A DNA stretch of 64,000 nt from Ovoidimarina sp038744785 (lineage in GTDB: Bacteria > Pseudomonadota > Alphaproteobacteria > Rhodobacterales > Rhodobacteraceae), in the NCBI GenBank assembly GCA_038744785.1, contig JBCDLX010000004.1, forward strand, positions 1-64,000, read 5' to 3'. The notes under the pieces were generated by a model. It was not told the DNA's origin and did no database searches. It worked only from the letters and a program-made list of their open reading frames with translations. Each line of letters starts with the position of its first letter. Position 1 is the first letter of the stretch. A program made the position numbers and the translations under genes. Shown here piece by piece: positions 1 to 7,894 of the stretch.

Positions 1-1
1 C

Positions 2-1015
2 CGCAGCTTCGCAGACGAGCTGGCCCGGCGCGGGCTTCAGGATCTGGTGGTGCCGTTTGACCCGGCCCGCTACAACGATGCTGCAACGATTGGAGAGAAC
101 ATATTCTTCGGCCATCCGGTGCGGGATGGGGCGGTCCGCGAAATCGGCACTCACCCCGCACTGAAGAAAATCGTCGCGGGGTCGGGTCTTGGGCAGGCAA
201 TTTACGATGCGGGCCGCAAGATAGTCGAAACGGTGGTCGATCTGTTCCACGACCTTCCACCCGATCACCCGTACTTTGAACGTATGGAACTCATCGCGCC
301 GGATGAGTTGCCCGCGTTGTCGGCGCTGCTTGACCGCACCGAAGGCATCGGGCTTGATGATCTGACCCTAGAGGACCGCGACCGGATCAGATGGATCACG
401 GCGAACTATTCCGAAAGCTGGTACCGGTTCGGCGTCGTCACCGAAGAGCTTAAGGCGCTGATCGTCGCCGTGCGGGAGAAAATCCAGAACGAACTGCCAC
501 CGGATCTTGCGGAGCTGATCGAACACTATGAGCCTGACAAGTACATTTTCAGCGCCGATATTCGACAGAACATCATCTTTGGAAAGCCCAATCCCCGGAT
601 CATCGACGCGGGCGCACGGCTGGTCGAGATCGGCACCGCGCTGCGGGCGTCGCATCCGGTGGTTCTGGACCGTATCCGGCAGCAGGGATTGCGATACGAG
701 GTTGGCCCAGGCGGTCGCAGGCTTTCGGACCTGCAGCGGTCGAAGCTAAATCTGGCGCGGGCTCTACTGCGGGATTCTGATATCTATGTTTTCAATCGGC
801 CGCTTCTGGGGGTGTCGCCGGATCAGCAGAACCAGATCATCGCAGATACGCTTGAGTTTTTGAGGGCGCGAAAGCAGCCACGGTTGATCATCTGGGTGTT
901 GGCCAATCCCGGGCAAGCCAAGCATTTCGACCGGGTCGTCACCTTTGCGCAGGCCTCCGTTCAGGCCGATCAGCCGCTAGATGCCTATTTAGCCGCAACC
1001 GGGGGCGCGCGATGA
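2..1015 (+). CDS. ABC-transporter-like protein, C-terminal part, degenerate nucleotide-binding motifs (5' truncated)
   Basis: The reading frame is open from base 2, so the N-terminus lies outside the window; 337 residues are visible. Two stretches resemble the region after an ABC Q-loop (TIGENIFFG at 86-112 and DIRQNIIFG at 557-583), suggesting two nucleotide-binding-domain-like units in one chain. Catalytic motifs are lost: the signature reads LSDLQ (722-736) instead of LSGGQ, the Walker B region reads IYVFNRP (782-802) instead of hydrophobic-DEP, and no H-loop histidine follows (WVLANPG). By inference it cannot hydrolyse ATP at this site and may act as a structural or sensory relative of ABC exporters. 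Its stop overlaps the next start as ATGA, so it is probably translationally coupled to the cNMP-fold protein. Family is clear, role unknown. Confidence 0.75.
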   Translation, partial: RSFADELARRGLQDLVVPFDPARYNDAATIGENIFFGHPVRDGAVREIGTHPALKKIVAGSGLGQAIYDAGRKIVETVVDLFHDLPPDHPYFERMELIAPDELPALSALLDRTEGIGLDDLTLEDRDRIRWITANYSESWYRFGVVTEELKALIVAVREKIQNELPPDLAELIEHYEPDKYIFSADIRQNIIFGKPNPRIIDAGARLVEIGTALRASHPVVLDRIRQQGLRYEVGPGGRRLSDLQRSKLNLARALLRDSDIYVFNRPLLGVSPDQQNQIIADTLEFLRARKQPRLIIWVLANPGQAKHFDRVVTFAQASVQADQPLDAYLAATGGAR

Positions 1016-1458
1016 TATCGAATGCGGAAGAGGCACGAATTCTCGCGGAAAGCGGGCTGCTAAGCGGAATACCTGATCACCAGTTGCGCCAGCTCGCGTT
1101 TGCTTCGGAACGGTTCACATTCACCGATGGCGCCGTGATCGTTCAGCAGGGAGAGTACCCGGACAAGGCCTTTGTCGTGCTTTCGGGCGAAGCGGGCGTG
1201 TTCCTGAAACGCGATGGGGCCGAGACCCAGATCATGCGCCTTGGAACCGGCGAGCTTTTGGGGGCGACGGCGTTGATTTCCGGTGGCGATTACCGCGCGA
1301 CGGCGCGCGCGCTTGGCGAGGTTGAGGTTCTGCGCATCCCGCGCGATGCGTTTCTGGCGCTTCTCGAAAGCGATAAGGCGGCGATGGCTGGCGTGCTTGA
1401 GTACCTTGCGAAACAACAAGCGACTGCTAAGACGGCATTGGGGATCACATTCGACTAG
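1012..1458 (+). CDS. Cyclic-nucleotide-binding-fold (Crp-like) protein without DNA-binding domain
   Basis: 148 residues, essentially a single cNMP-binding beta-barrel (about residues 18-130), with no helix-turn-helix after it. The phosphate-binding cassette region reads GELLGATALISGG then RATARA (about residues 80-100). The Arg that contacts the phosphate is present, but the usual FGE glutamate appears replaced by Ala, so ligand preference may differ from cAMP or binding may be lost. The start overlaps the preceding ABC-like gene by 4 bases, which ties the two products together; a sensory subunit for that protein is a reasonable inference. The gene converges on the sensor kinase gene, with a 14-base overlap of the 3' ends. 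Confidence 0.8.
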   Translation: MISNAEEARILAESGLLSGIPDHQLRQLAFASERFTFTDGAVIVQQGEYPDKAFVVLSGEAGVFLKRDGAETQIMRLGTGELLGATALISGGDYRATARALGEVEVLRIPRDAFLALLESDKAAMAGVLEYLAKQQATAKTALGITFD

Positions 1459-2845
1459 GCAAGTGCACTGGCGTGTCGAAACGTTCGCTGGCGGCAATCT
1501 CCATATCCGCCCGAAACCCGTTGGCAAGCGGGCGCAGGGCCAAACTGCCGCCATGACCGTGTGCAATCGCCTCGACAATCGATATGCCAAGACCGCTTCC
1601 AGATGTTGCCGCGAAAGTGCGAAACCGTTCGCGTGCAGCATCAACCTGCGTGTTGGTCATCCCCGTGCCGTCGTCAGTAACGGAGACCAGAATACGGGGG
1701 CCGTCCCGGCTTCCCGTGACCCGCACGTGTGTCAGCCCGTCGCCCCCATGCCGGAAGGCGTTGCTAATCAGATTTCGGATCGCTTCGCGCAACATCGTCG
1801 GGTCGCCGCGTATGGTACCCAAAGGCGCGTCTATCGTAAGATCAACAGTGACATGAGGCGGGCCGCCGTGGCGGGCCTCGCCGATCCAATCGGCAAGCGC
1901 CGCGTCGAGCGCTATCGGTTCCATTGCAGAGCTTGGGCTGATCGACTTTGCGCGTTCAAGCAGAAGCAACTGCTGGCTTAAGGTTGCTGTCTCGCGTGCA
2001 GCCTCCAAAAGGTCTGACGACCGCTTCTTGGCCTCTGCATAGTCCGGCGCGTTGTCGACCGCTTCGGCCAGTGAAAGAACGCCAGCAATTGGGTTCTTAA
2101 GCTGATGTGCGGCGTTCGAGATAAACTCAGACTGCGCTGTCATGCTTTGCGAGACTTGGTCGAAAAGGCGGTTCAGCGTGCGTACGACCCCGCCAACCTC
2201 AACGGGAACGGCGCGCTGAATGGGTGACAACTCGTCGCTTGACCTACGGGCGATGGCAGCCTCCAGGTCGTTCAAGGGCTGCAGGCCTGTGCGCACGCCG
2301 AACCAGACGATCATCGCAAGGGCCGCGATCAGGCCACATATGGCCAGGAGCGATCGCAGAAGCAGGTCGCCAACAAAGGCCGACCTGACCGCCGCATCCT
2401 GCCAGACGGTGGTGGTAAAGACACCTGTAAAATCATCAATCGTCGCGGTGTTCTGAAGGCGCACACCATGCACATCCCGCCCAAGATATGTTGCGTTGAA
2501 GTAGGTCGGGCGTGCGGCCGCGTCGCTTGGCTGTTGGATCCCCACCGGCGGGGTGGCGTAGCCGGCGACGATCACCCCGTCGGGCGCGTAAACATGGTAG
2601 AACACCTGCCCGCCCGAGGTGTCGGCCAGGATATCACGTGTGCGGGGCGACAGCGCATCGCCCCCGGATACAGCAACGTCGTTCGCAACAGCGAGCGCGG
2701 CTGCAAGAAGGCTTCGGTCGAAAACATCTGTCGCGGTGCGCCTGGCATTGTTCAATTGCCAAAGCCCCACAAGAAGCGCCACCAGGAGAAGTGGGATCAG
2801 GATAATCGCCGTGAGCCGACCCCGAAGTGACAGAACACGCTGCAT
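1445..2845 (-). CDS. tctE: Sensor histidine kinase, TctE-like
   Basis: 466 residues. Two membrane segments (about 10-30 and 163-183) flank a periplasmic sensor of the 2CSK_N type, followed by a HAMP segment, a HisKA domain with phosphoacceptor His near 247 in SNAAHQLKNPIA, an N-box (RNLISNAFRHG) and a G-box (VTDDGTGM). The start codon overlaps the stop of the response regulator gene by one base (TGATG), so the pair is one transcription unit. It sits head-to-head with tctC-tctAB, the usual arrangement for TctD/TctE systems that sense an external carboxylic acid and induce its transporter. The ligand cannot be read from sequence. The symbol rests on family and neighbourhood. Confidence 0.9.
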   Translation of the reverse strand: MQRVLSLRGRLTAIILIPLLLVALLVGLWQLNNARRTATDVFDRSLLAAALAVANDVAVSGGDALSPRTRDILADTSGGQVFYHVYAPDGVIVAGYATPPVGIQQPSDAAARPTYFNATYLGRDVHGVRLQNTATIDDFTGVFTTTVWQDAAVRSAFVGDLLLRSLLAICGLIAALAMIVWFGVRTGLQPLNDLEAAIARRSSDELSPIQRAVPVEVGGVVRTLNRLFDQVSQSMTAQSEFISNAAHQLKNPIAGVLSLAEAVDNAPDYAEAKKRSSDLLEAARETATLSQQLLLLERAKSISPSSAMEPIALDAALADWIGEARHGGPPHVTVDLTIDAPLGTIRGDPTMLREAIRNLISNAFRHGGDGLTHVRVTGSRDGPRILVSVTDDGTGMTNTQVDAARERFRTFAATSGSGLGISIVEAIAHGHGGSLALRPLANGFRADMEIAASERFDTPVHLPSRM

Positions 2846-3513
2846 CAGCTACTCGTCACCAAGGCGTACCCAATTCCCCGATGCACTCGGATGGACACGC
2901 CCGCACCGGACAGTCGTTTGCGCAGCCGGGACACATAGACCTCGACAACCTTGTCGTCCGTGCCGCTTCCGGCGCCATAGACCTTGTCCAGAAGCCGGTC
3001 TTTGGATACGGGGGCGCCGCCCGCCTCCGACAGCGCGACCAGAAAGGCAAGTTCCCGACGTGGCACGTCAAGCGGTCCGGACGCACCCAGAAGCTGCGGC
3101 GTTTCGATGTCCAGGGTCAGTTGTCCGATCGCAATCGTTCGTCGGGGTGCGACTTCCTTGCGCCGCGCCAACGCGCGAACACGGGCGGCAAGTTCGTCCA
3201 TTGCGAAGGGTTTGACCAGATAGTCGTCTGCGCCTGCGTCCAACCCAATAACCCGGTCTTCGGTGCTGGATCGCGCGGTCAAAAGTATCACCGGGCGCGG
3301 ATCGTCCCGCCGCCGCATGCCTTGAAGGATCTCTAGACCGTCCCGACCCGGTAGATTGATGTCGAGGATGACAAGGTCGCAGTCCTCTTGGCGCAGGTAA
3401 AGCTCAGCCGCGTCGCCGTCATCAAGCGCCTCAACGGCGTGGCCGTCGTCCGAGAGGCGGTAGGATATGCCTTTGCGAAGGCTGCGGTTGTCTTCGACCA
3501 GAACGATGCGCAT
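2845..3513 (-). CDS. tctD: OmpR-family response regulator, TctD-like
   Basis: 222 residues from the ATG at 3513, chosen because the receiver domain begins immediately (MRIVLVEDN); an upstream in-frame ATG at 3567 would add 18 residues that do not fit the family. The receiver holds the acidic pair ED, phosphoacceptor Asp51 (ILDINLPG) and Lys101 (YLVKPF). A winged-helix DNA-binding domain follows (about 125-220, ending RVHRGIGYAL). It is transcribed first in a tctD-tctE unit, divergent from the transporter operon whose first gene starts 131 bases away, so the shared region probably carries its binding sites. Expected role: activation of the tricarboxylate transporter cluster. Confidence 0.9.
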   Translation of the reverse strand: MRIVLVEDNRSLRKGISYRLSDDGHAVEALDDGDAAELYLRQEDCDLVILDINLPGRDGLEILQGMRRRDDPRPVILLTARSSTEDRVIGLDAGADDYLVKPFAMDELAARVRALARRKEVAPRRTIAIGQLTLDIETPQLLGASGPLDVPRRELAFLVALSEAGGAPVSKDRLLDKVYGAGSGTDDKVVEVYVSRLRKRLSGAGVSIRVHRGIGYALVTSS

Positions 3514-3644
3514 GCGCCAACTCTGCGCAAGGATGAAGGGTTGGTGCAAGCTTGGTGCGCGAAACATGAGGGGTGGAAGGGGGGAATCACCCCCGGAGCC
3601 AGGAATTGCCGGTGCCAGGGAGGCATCGGAACAGGGAGGAAGAC

Positions 3645-4754
3645 ATGGAACCTAAAACCACCACGCGCCGCGTGGCGCTGGGCCTTGTGGCGGCAGCGGC
3701 AGCAACACTCGCAACCAATGCCAATGCAGGCGGTCACGGGATCGATCTGGAAGGCAAGACCGTAGAGTGGGTCATTCCCTTCTCGGAAACCGGAGGATCG
3801 GCGAAATGGGCCAATTTCTACGCGCCGCTTTTGTCCGAGGCTTTGCCAGGCAACCCGACGGTTGTCGTAAAGTTCATGCCAGGCGCAGGGTCGACGAAAG
3901 GTGCCAATTGGTTCCAAGAGCAGGAATACGATGACGGCACGCTGATCTTCGGTTCATCGGGATCGACGCAGTTCCCCTATCTCTTGGGTGATCCGCGCGT
4001 GCGCTATGAGTATGGGGACTGGAACGTTGTCCTGGCGTCGGGAACCGGCGGCGTTGCGTATCTGCCGCCCGATCTTGCCGGTCAGATGAGCGGGCTTGAC
4101 GCCTCGGGCCTTCAGGGAACTGATTTCATCTATGGTAGCCAGGGTGCAACCCGGCTTGATCTGGTTCCGCTTCTGGCTTGGGAAATGCTGGGTCTTAGTG
4201 TCGAGCCTGTCTTTGGCATCAAGGGCAGGGGTGATGGTCGGCTGATGTTCGAACGGGGCGAAGCGAATATCGACTATCAGACGTCGTCTTCCTATCTCAA
4301 AGGCGTGACACCGCTCGTCGAGGCCGGGACCGCTGTGCCGATGATGAGCTGGGGTGCACTGGATGCCGATGGCAATGTCGTCCGCGATCCGACTTTCCCC
4401 GACATGCCGACGTTCAAAGAGATCTGCGACGCCACACCTGGCTGCGAGACAAGCGGCGAGAAATGGGACGCGTGGAAGGCGTTCTTTGTCGCAGGGTTCC
4501 CGGCGCAGAAGATGGTGTTCCTGCCCGCAGGCGCGTCAAACGATGCGATGGTCACCTACACCAAGGCGTTTGAAGACATTAAGGCACGCGCCGATTTCGC
4601 CGAGATCTCTTCAGGCCGCTTGGGCGTCTATCCGCAGATGACCGGAGATGAGGCGACCGGGGCGCTTGCAAGCGCAACGGAAGTGCCGGACAGCGCAAAG
4701 ACCTTTGTGGTCGATTGGCTGAAAGAACGCTACGGCGTTGATCTGAACGGCTGA
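3645..4754 (+). CDS. tctC: Tripartite tricarboxylate transporter substrate-binding protein (TctC family)
   Basis: 369 residues. The start at 3645 is preceded by a good ribosome site (AGGGAGGA) and gives a secretory signal (MEPKTTTRRVALGLVAAAAA, cleavage probably after NANA). The mature protein has the TctC/Bug pattern: WVIPFSETGG near the N-terminus and a GAGSTKGANWF segment corresponding to the carboxylate-binding loop. It captures a carboxylic acid in the periplasm for the TctAB membrane unit encoded next. A strong hairpin (4766-4791) follows and probably allows more of this protein than of the membrane unit. The ligand is unknown; the adjacent dehydrogenase and PrpF-like isomerase suggest a tricarboxylate or an analogue. 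Confidence 0.88.
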   Translation: MEPKTTTRRVALGLVAAAAATLATNANAGGHGIDLEGKTVEWVIPFSETGGSAKWANFYAPLLSEALPGNPTVVVKFMPGAGSTKGANWFQEQEYDDGTLIFGSSGSTQFPYLLGDPRVRYEYGDWNVVLASGTGGVAYLPPDLAGQMSGLDASGLQGTDFIYGSQGATRLDLVPLLAWEMLGLSVEPVFGIKGRGDGRLMFERGEANIDYQTSSSYLKGVTPLVEAGTAVPMMSWGALDADGNVVRDPTFPDMPTFKEICDATPGCETSGEKWDAWKAFFVAGFPAQKMVFLPAGASNDAMVTYTKAFEDIKARADFAEISSGRLGVYPQMTGDEATGALASATEVPDSAKTFVVDWLKERYGVDLNG

Positions 4755-4765
4755 TCCAATCTTAA

Positions 4766-4791
4766 GCGGGGCGGGCTTTGACCCGCCCCGC
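4766..4791 (+). terminator. Strong hairpin between tctC and tctAB
   Basis: A perfect 10-bp inverted repeat (GCGGGGCGGG / CCCGCCCCGC) with a 6-base loop, and no long T-run after it. This is typical of a partial terminator or mRNA-stabilising structure after a binding-protein gene. Confidence 0.75.
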
Positions 4792-4814
4792 GCACTCTAT
4801 CTTACGGATTTCCC

Positions 4815-6842
4815 ATGGATATGCTGTCGACCGCTCTTCCGGCGTTGAGCGACGCCGCGGGCTTGATCCTGCAACCTATCGTTCTTGGCTATCTCGTGCT
4901 TGGCGTGGTGATGGGGCTTTGCATCGGGGTGTTCCCCGGACTTGGCGGGATCGCTGGCCTGTCGCTTCTGTTGCCATTCATGTTTGGCATGGACCCTGTG
5001 CTGGGCCTTGCATTGATGATCGGTATGGTCGCGGTGGTGCCGACATCCGACACCTTTGCCAGCGTTTTGATGGGGATACCGGGATCGTCAGCGTCGCAGG
5101 CGACGGTGCTTGACGGCTTTCCTTTGGCGAAAAAGGGTGAAGCTGCGCGAGCGTTATCCGCGGCGTTTTCGTCGTCTTTGTTTGGCGGGTTGGTGGGCGC
5201 GGCGTTCCTAACCGTCTTCATCCTCGTTGCCCGCCCCATAGTCCTTGAGTTCCGCACGCCCGAGCTGTTGATGATCACAGTCTTCGGGTTGTCGATGGTC
5301 GGCATCCTTGCGGGCCGTGTCGCGCTGAAGGGCATTGCTGCCGCGGGCCTTGGCATGATGATTGGAACGATCGGCGAGGGCGACAGCGCGGGTGAATTGC
5401 GCATGGCGACTTACGACATGCCCTATCTCGTCGATGGGCTGAAACTGGTTATTGTGGGGCTCGGCATCTTCGCGATCCCCGAGATTGTTGCGCTTCTGCG
5501 GCAAGATCGGTCGATCTCGGATCGCTCACCCCTGGGCGGTGGCTGGCTGGTCGGAGTACGCGACTGGTTCGCCAACATCTGGCTCTCGGTCCGCTGTTCG
5601 ATCATCGGTGTGATTGTCGGTGTCATTCCCGGCCTTGGCGGGTCGGTCGTCGACTGGATCGCGTATGGCCATTCCGTGCAAACCACCAAGGACAAATCAA
5701 ACTTCGGTTCGGGTGAGATACGGGGCGTGATCGGACCGGAAAGCTCGAACAATGCCAAAGAGGGTGGGGGGCTTGTTCCGACGCTCTTGTTTGGCATTCC
5801 CGGATCGGGGTCGATGGCGATCTTCATCGGGGCCATTGCGCTTTTGGGCAGCGGGAATATCGAGGTCGGCCCTTCAATGCTGAAGAACAACCTCGACATC
5901 ACTTACGCCATCGTTTGGCTACTGGCGCTGGCCAATGTCGTCGGCACGCTGATCTGCATCGCGGCCTCAGGCGGGATCGCTCGGTTGACGACAATCCCGT
6001 TCAGCTTGCTCGCGCCGTTTTTGTTCATGATCATCAGCTTTGCGGCGTTCCAATCTGGTCAGAACCTGATGGATCTTGTCGCGCTCTTCGCGATCGGCTT
6101 TCTTGGGATCATGATGCGCCGTTTCGACTGGTCGCGACCAGCGTTTCTGATCGGCTTCGTGCTGTCGAACCCGGCGGAAACCTATGCCAATCAGGCGGTG
6201 CAAATCGCGCAATCGCGGTTCCGTAAGAGCTTTGAGGAAGGAATCGACTACATCTTTTCGCCCATCGTGATCGTTTTGATTGTCATCACGTTGATTTCGG
6301 TGGTCGTCGGGTTGCGGCAGGCCAAGACCATCATGGCAGAAGGCGCTGTGGAAAGCGGCAAGAAGCGCGCGCCACTGATATTCCTCTTGGTGGTACTGGG
6401 GTACCTGATTGTCGCTTACACGAATGCTGCGATGATCCCTGATTACGCCGCTGCCGACCGGGTGTTCCCGGCCTTTGTCGGCGGTGTGTCGATTGTCGCC
6501 TGCCTGATCCTTCTGGTGCAGATGATGATCCGGCCCGAAACGCACGCGCTGTTTGCCGACCGCGAGGCAAGCGATGGCGATGCGAATGCGCATGGTCTTT
6601 GGGCGACGCTGGCGTGGTTTGCGGGACTCCTTATACTAACCGCGCTTCTGGGCTTTATTCTTGCTCTGGCGATCTTCCTTTTCGCATTCATTTATGCGCG
6701 GGCGGACCGGGGTGTCGGGTTTGCGGCGCTTTATGCGACCGCGGGGCTGGCCTTCATGATGACGATGGCGGGGCTCTTGAACCGGGACTTTCCGCCGGGG
6801 CTCTTGCAATCTTATGCCGATCTGCCCTGGCCCCTGACATGA
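4815..6842 (+). CDS. Tripartite tricarboxylate transporter membrane protein, TctA-TctB fusion
   Basis: 675 residues. Residues 1 to about 500 are the large TctA permease (many membrane helices, glycine-rich motifs PGLGGIAGLSLLLP and VIPGLGGSVVDWIAYGH, and HNAKEGG-like SNNAKEGGGLVPTL). From about 520 the chain continues into a four-helix TctB-like small subunit (APLIFLLVVLGYLIVAY through MAGLLNRDFPPGLLQ). In most TTT systems TctA and TctB are separate polypeptides, so this is a domain fusion, in the order A then B. It moves the substrate presented by TctC using an ion gradient (known for the family). The stop overlaps the next gene by ATGA. Confidence 0.9.
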   Translation: MDMLSTALPALSDAAGLILQPIVLGYLVLGVVMGLCIGVFPGLGGIAGLSLLLPFMFGMDPVLGLALMIGMVAVVPTSDTFASVLMGIPGSSASQATVLDGFPLAKKGEAARALSAAFSSSLFGGLVGAAFLTVFILVARPIVLEFRTPELLMITVFGLSMVGILAGRVALKGIAAAGLGMMIGTIGEGDSAGELRMATYDMPYLVDGLKLVIVGLGIFAIPEIVALLRQDRSISDRSPLGGGWLVGVRDWFANIWLSVRCSIIGVIVGVIPGLGGSVVDWIAYGHSVQTTKDKSNFGSGEIRGVIGPESSNNAKEGGGLVPTLLFGIPGSGSMAIFIGAIALLGSGNIEVGPSMLKNNLDITYAIVWLLALANVVGTLICIAASGGIARLTTIPFSLLAPFLFMIISFAAFQSGQNLMDLVALFAIGFLGIMMRRFDWSRPAFLIGFVLSNPAETYANQAVQIAQSRFRKSFEEGIDYIFSPIVIVLIVITLISVVVGLRQAKTIMAEGAVESGKKRAPLIFLLVVLGYLIVAYTNAAMIPDYAAADRVFPAFVGGVSIVACLILLVQMMIRPETHALFADREASDGDANAHGLWATLAWFAGLLILTALLGFILALAIFLFAFIYARADRGVGFAALYATAGLAFMMTMAGLLNRDFPPGLLQSYADLPWPLT

Positions 6843-7894
6843 GGCTTCTGGCGCTTGCCGGGGATGGGATCGGGCCGGAGATCATGGCAGCGACGCTGTC
6901 CGTGCTGGAGGCCATCCGGCCCCAGTGCGCGCAGGACATCGAAGTCTGTGAGGCGCAGATAGGGTTTGCGGCGCTCGATGCCGATGGGTCAACGATCCCT
7001 GATCGGGTCGTTGACGCTGCGCGCGCCGCTGATGGGCTACTGCTGGGACCAGTGTCGCACAATGCCTATCCGCCCCGCGAAGCAGGCGGGCTAAATCCGT
7101 CCGGCGCGTTACGCCGGGCGCTCGATCTTTACGCGAACCTTCGCCCGGCGCGGGTCTGGCCTGGCATCGATGCGCCCGCGGGCGGGGCAATGGATCTGAT
7201 CGTGGTGCGCGAGAACCTGGAAGGGTTCTATTCGGATCGGAACATGCACGTTGGGTCTGGCGAGTTTATGCCCGTCCCGGGCGTCGCCCTGTCGATGCGT
7301 CGGATCACCGAGGCGGCAAGCCGCCGGATCGCGGAAAAGGCGTTCGCGATTGCCGAAAACCGCCCCCGAAAGCGGGTCACGGCGATCCATAAGGCCAACG
7401 TCCTGCGTGTCTCGGACGGTCTGTTCTTGGAAACGGTGCGCAGCGTTGCTGCGACCCATCCCGGCGTTGAGTATGACGAAGTTCTGGTCGATGCCGCCGC
7501 TGCGCATCTGGTGCGCGCCCCGGACCGCTTCGACGTGATGGTCACGACGAACATGTTTGGCGACATCTTGTCCGACCTCGCCTCTGAGCTCAGTGGCGGG
7601 CTTGGGCTGGCCGGGTCCCTGAACGCGGGACCGAACCACGCCGCAGCACAGGCCCAACATGGATCAGCCCCCGACATCGCCGGTCAGGACCGGGCCAACC
7701 CGACATCGCTGATCCTGTCATTGGCCATGCTCTTGCGCCACCTGGGCGAAGAGCGTGCGGCCGACGCGATCGACACAGCTGTTGGCGATTGCCTGAAGGC
7801 GCCCGACACCCGTACCCGCGACCTCGGAGGACGGCTTGGCACGGCCGCGTTTTCCTCTCTTCTGGCCTCTCGCATAAGGAGCGTTTGCCCATGA
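6839..7894 (+). CDS. Isopropylmalate/isocitrate-dehydrogenase family protein
   Basis: 351 residues from the ATG at 6839, which overlaps the stop of tctAB. Family motifs are intact: GDGIGPEI at the N-terminus, RENLEGFYSD with the catalytic Tyr, HKANVLRVSDG with the catalytic Lys, and TTNMFGDILSDL with the metal-binding aspartates. The family decarboxylates (R)-2-hydroxyacids such as isocitrate, 3-isopropylmalate, homoisocitrate and tartrate with NAD(P) and Mg. Placement inside a tricarboxylate transporter operon argues for a catabolic hydroxy-acid substrate rather than leucine synthesis. It overlaps the following prpF-like gene by ATGA. Specificity cannot be assigned by eye. Confidence 0.88.
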   Translation: MRLLALAGDGIGPEIMAATLSVLEAIRPQCAQDIEVCEAQIGFAALDADGSTIPDRVVDAARAADGLLLGPVSHNAYPPREAGGLNPSGALRRALDLYANLRPARVWPGIDAPAGGAMDLIVVRENLEGFYSDRNMHVGSGEFMPVPGVALSMRRITEAASRRIAEKAFAIAENRPRKRVTAIHKANVLRVSDGLFLETVRSVAATHPGVEYDEVLVDAAAAHLVRAPDRFDVMVTTNMFGDILSDLASELSGGLGLAGSLNAGPNHAAAQAQHGSAPDIAGQDRANPTSLILSLAMLLRHLGEERAADAIDTAVGDCLKAPDTRTRDLGGRLGTAAFSSLLASRIRSVCP

